From Bacteroidota bacterium (GTDB lineage: Bacteria > Bacteroidota > Bacteroidia > Chitinophagales > LD1): a DNA stretch of 6,072 nt. The stretch spans positions 1-6,072 of the forward strand of contig JAEYZB010000166.1 of the NCBI GenBank assembly GCA_023428205.1, written 5' to 3'. This document shows, in pieces, positions 5,671 to 6,072 of the stretch (position 1 is the first letter of the stretch; each line of letters starts with the position of its first letter). Below the pieces are notes generated by a model. That model saw nothing but the letters and a program-made list of their open reading frames with translations. It was not told the DNA's origin and made no database searches. The translations under genes were made by a program, and so were the position numbers.

Positions 5671-6072
5671 TTAATACCGTATCAGTTTTATGACCTTCGT
5701 GCGTTTTAAGTAGGCGCGAATGGACTTTTGAATTTCGGTTGTTTCTTCCCGCACTTCTATCCATTCTTCAATATTGTTTTTGTTGATAGTGCAGTCGGTC
5801 GGCACAAATGCCCGTCCACGATAGCGTCCGCTTTCTACCCAAATCACCGAATGGTGGTGTTTGTCGCAGCCTTTATCCACGATAATCATATTGGGATAGC
5901 GATACGTGTTGCTGAGCAGTGCGTGTTTGATTTTCGTATTGTATTCAATGATTCGTGCCATTCGCAAACGCTCATTTTCTTCCGCTAAGATTTGATTGTA
6001 GGTGTTGTAAAAACCATTTTCGTTCATCAGCTTTTCAATGGTTTTATTGGCATAGGTTTTGGAGGTAAAGGG
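5671..6072 (-). CDS. Probable C-terminal part of a DnaQ-like exonuclease / GIY-YIG (UvrC-like) fusion protein (5' end outside window)
   Basis: The minus-strand frame is open from the right edge (6072) to a TAA at 5673-5671, giving 133 residues. The ATG at 6027 is preceded by 15 in-frame codons (PFTSKTYANKTIEKL) and is probably internal. The match is to the remembered tail of roughly 460-residue Bacteroidetes proteins that join a DEDD 3'-5' exonuclease to a GIY-YIG nuclease domain: a YNTKIKHAL helix, MIIVDKGCDKHHHSVIWVES, then GRYRGRAFV, and an end like IQKSIRAYLKRTKVIKLIRY. Neither catalytic domain lies in the window, so activity cannot be judged. The Cys-rich LCxKLCG...CKGAC-like segment seen in related UvrC-like proteins is not evident; only one short linker with no such cysteines is present. 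The gene converges on nhaA with a 68-base gap holding terminator-like hairpins. Confidence 0.6.
   Translation of the reverse strand, partial: PFTSKTYANKTIEKLMNENGFYNTYNQILAEENERLRMARIIEYNTKIKHALLSNTYRYPNMIIVDKGCDKHHHSVIWVESGRYRGRAFVPTDCTINKNNIEEWIEVREETTEIQKSIRAYLKRTKVIKLIRY

Noticed and set aside
5450..5764. Minus-strand frame running from the intergenic gap into nhaA
   Set aside because: It reads through the REP-like element (giving the familiar spurious string TELVEV) and is antisense to nhaA and out of frame with the exonuclease-like gene.
5728..5988. Plus-strand frame of 86 residues near the right end
   Set aside because: It is the shadow of the minus-strand exonuclease-like gene, which has the better family match and continues beyond the window.

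Overview
The window looks like a chromosomal segment from a member of the Bacteroidota (Bacteroidetes). The signs are a type IX secretion component (PorQ-like), a secreted protein with a gliding-motility / type-B type IX C-terminal sorting domain and SprB-like repeats, two matches to the Bacteroidetes -7 promoter box TAnnTTTG placed just before start codons, weak or absent Shine-Dalgarno sequences, and small intergenic repeats of a kind I associate with this phylum. Assignment below phylum is not possible from sequence reading alone.

Layout. Bases 2-469 hold the C-terminal part of a PorQ-like outer-membrane protein cut by the window edge. After an AT-rich repeat-bearing gap with a promoter box comes a two-gene unit. 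Its first gene encodes a ribulose-phosphate 3-epimerase-like TIM barrel fused to a pair of CBS domains (585-1583). Its second encodes a type I-beta DAHP synthase (1634-2632), the entry enzyme of the shikimate pathway. A second promoter box (2653-2660) precedes a 585-residue secreted repeat protein with a type-B sorting domain (2678-4435). This is followed by an NhaA Na+/H+ antiporter (4463-5602). On the opposite strand, running in from the right edge, is the C-terminal part of what is probably a DnaQ-like exonuclease / GIY-YIG fusion protein (5671-6072). The two convergent genes share a 68-base gap containing a REP-like bulged hairpin with a T-tract for the minus strand.

How the genes relate. 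The epimerase-CBS and DAHP synthase genes plausibly cooperate: the pentose-phosphate pathway supplies the erythrose 4-phosphate that DAHP synthase consumes, and CBS domains usually sense adenine nucleotides. The PorQ-like protein belongs to the machinery that would export proteins like the 585-residue one, although other organisms encode these far apart. The adhesin and nhaA are adjacent and were probably once joined by an ATGA stop/start overlap. A perfect 31-bp tandem duplication now separates them and leaves a 13-codon mini-reading frame at the old junction.

I see no clearly new defence, mobile or RNA system here. The most unusual points are the epimerase-CBS fusion beside DAHP synthase and the 31-bp duplication of the nhaA start region.
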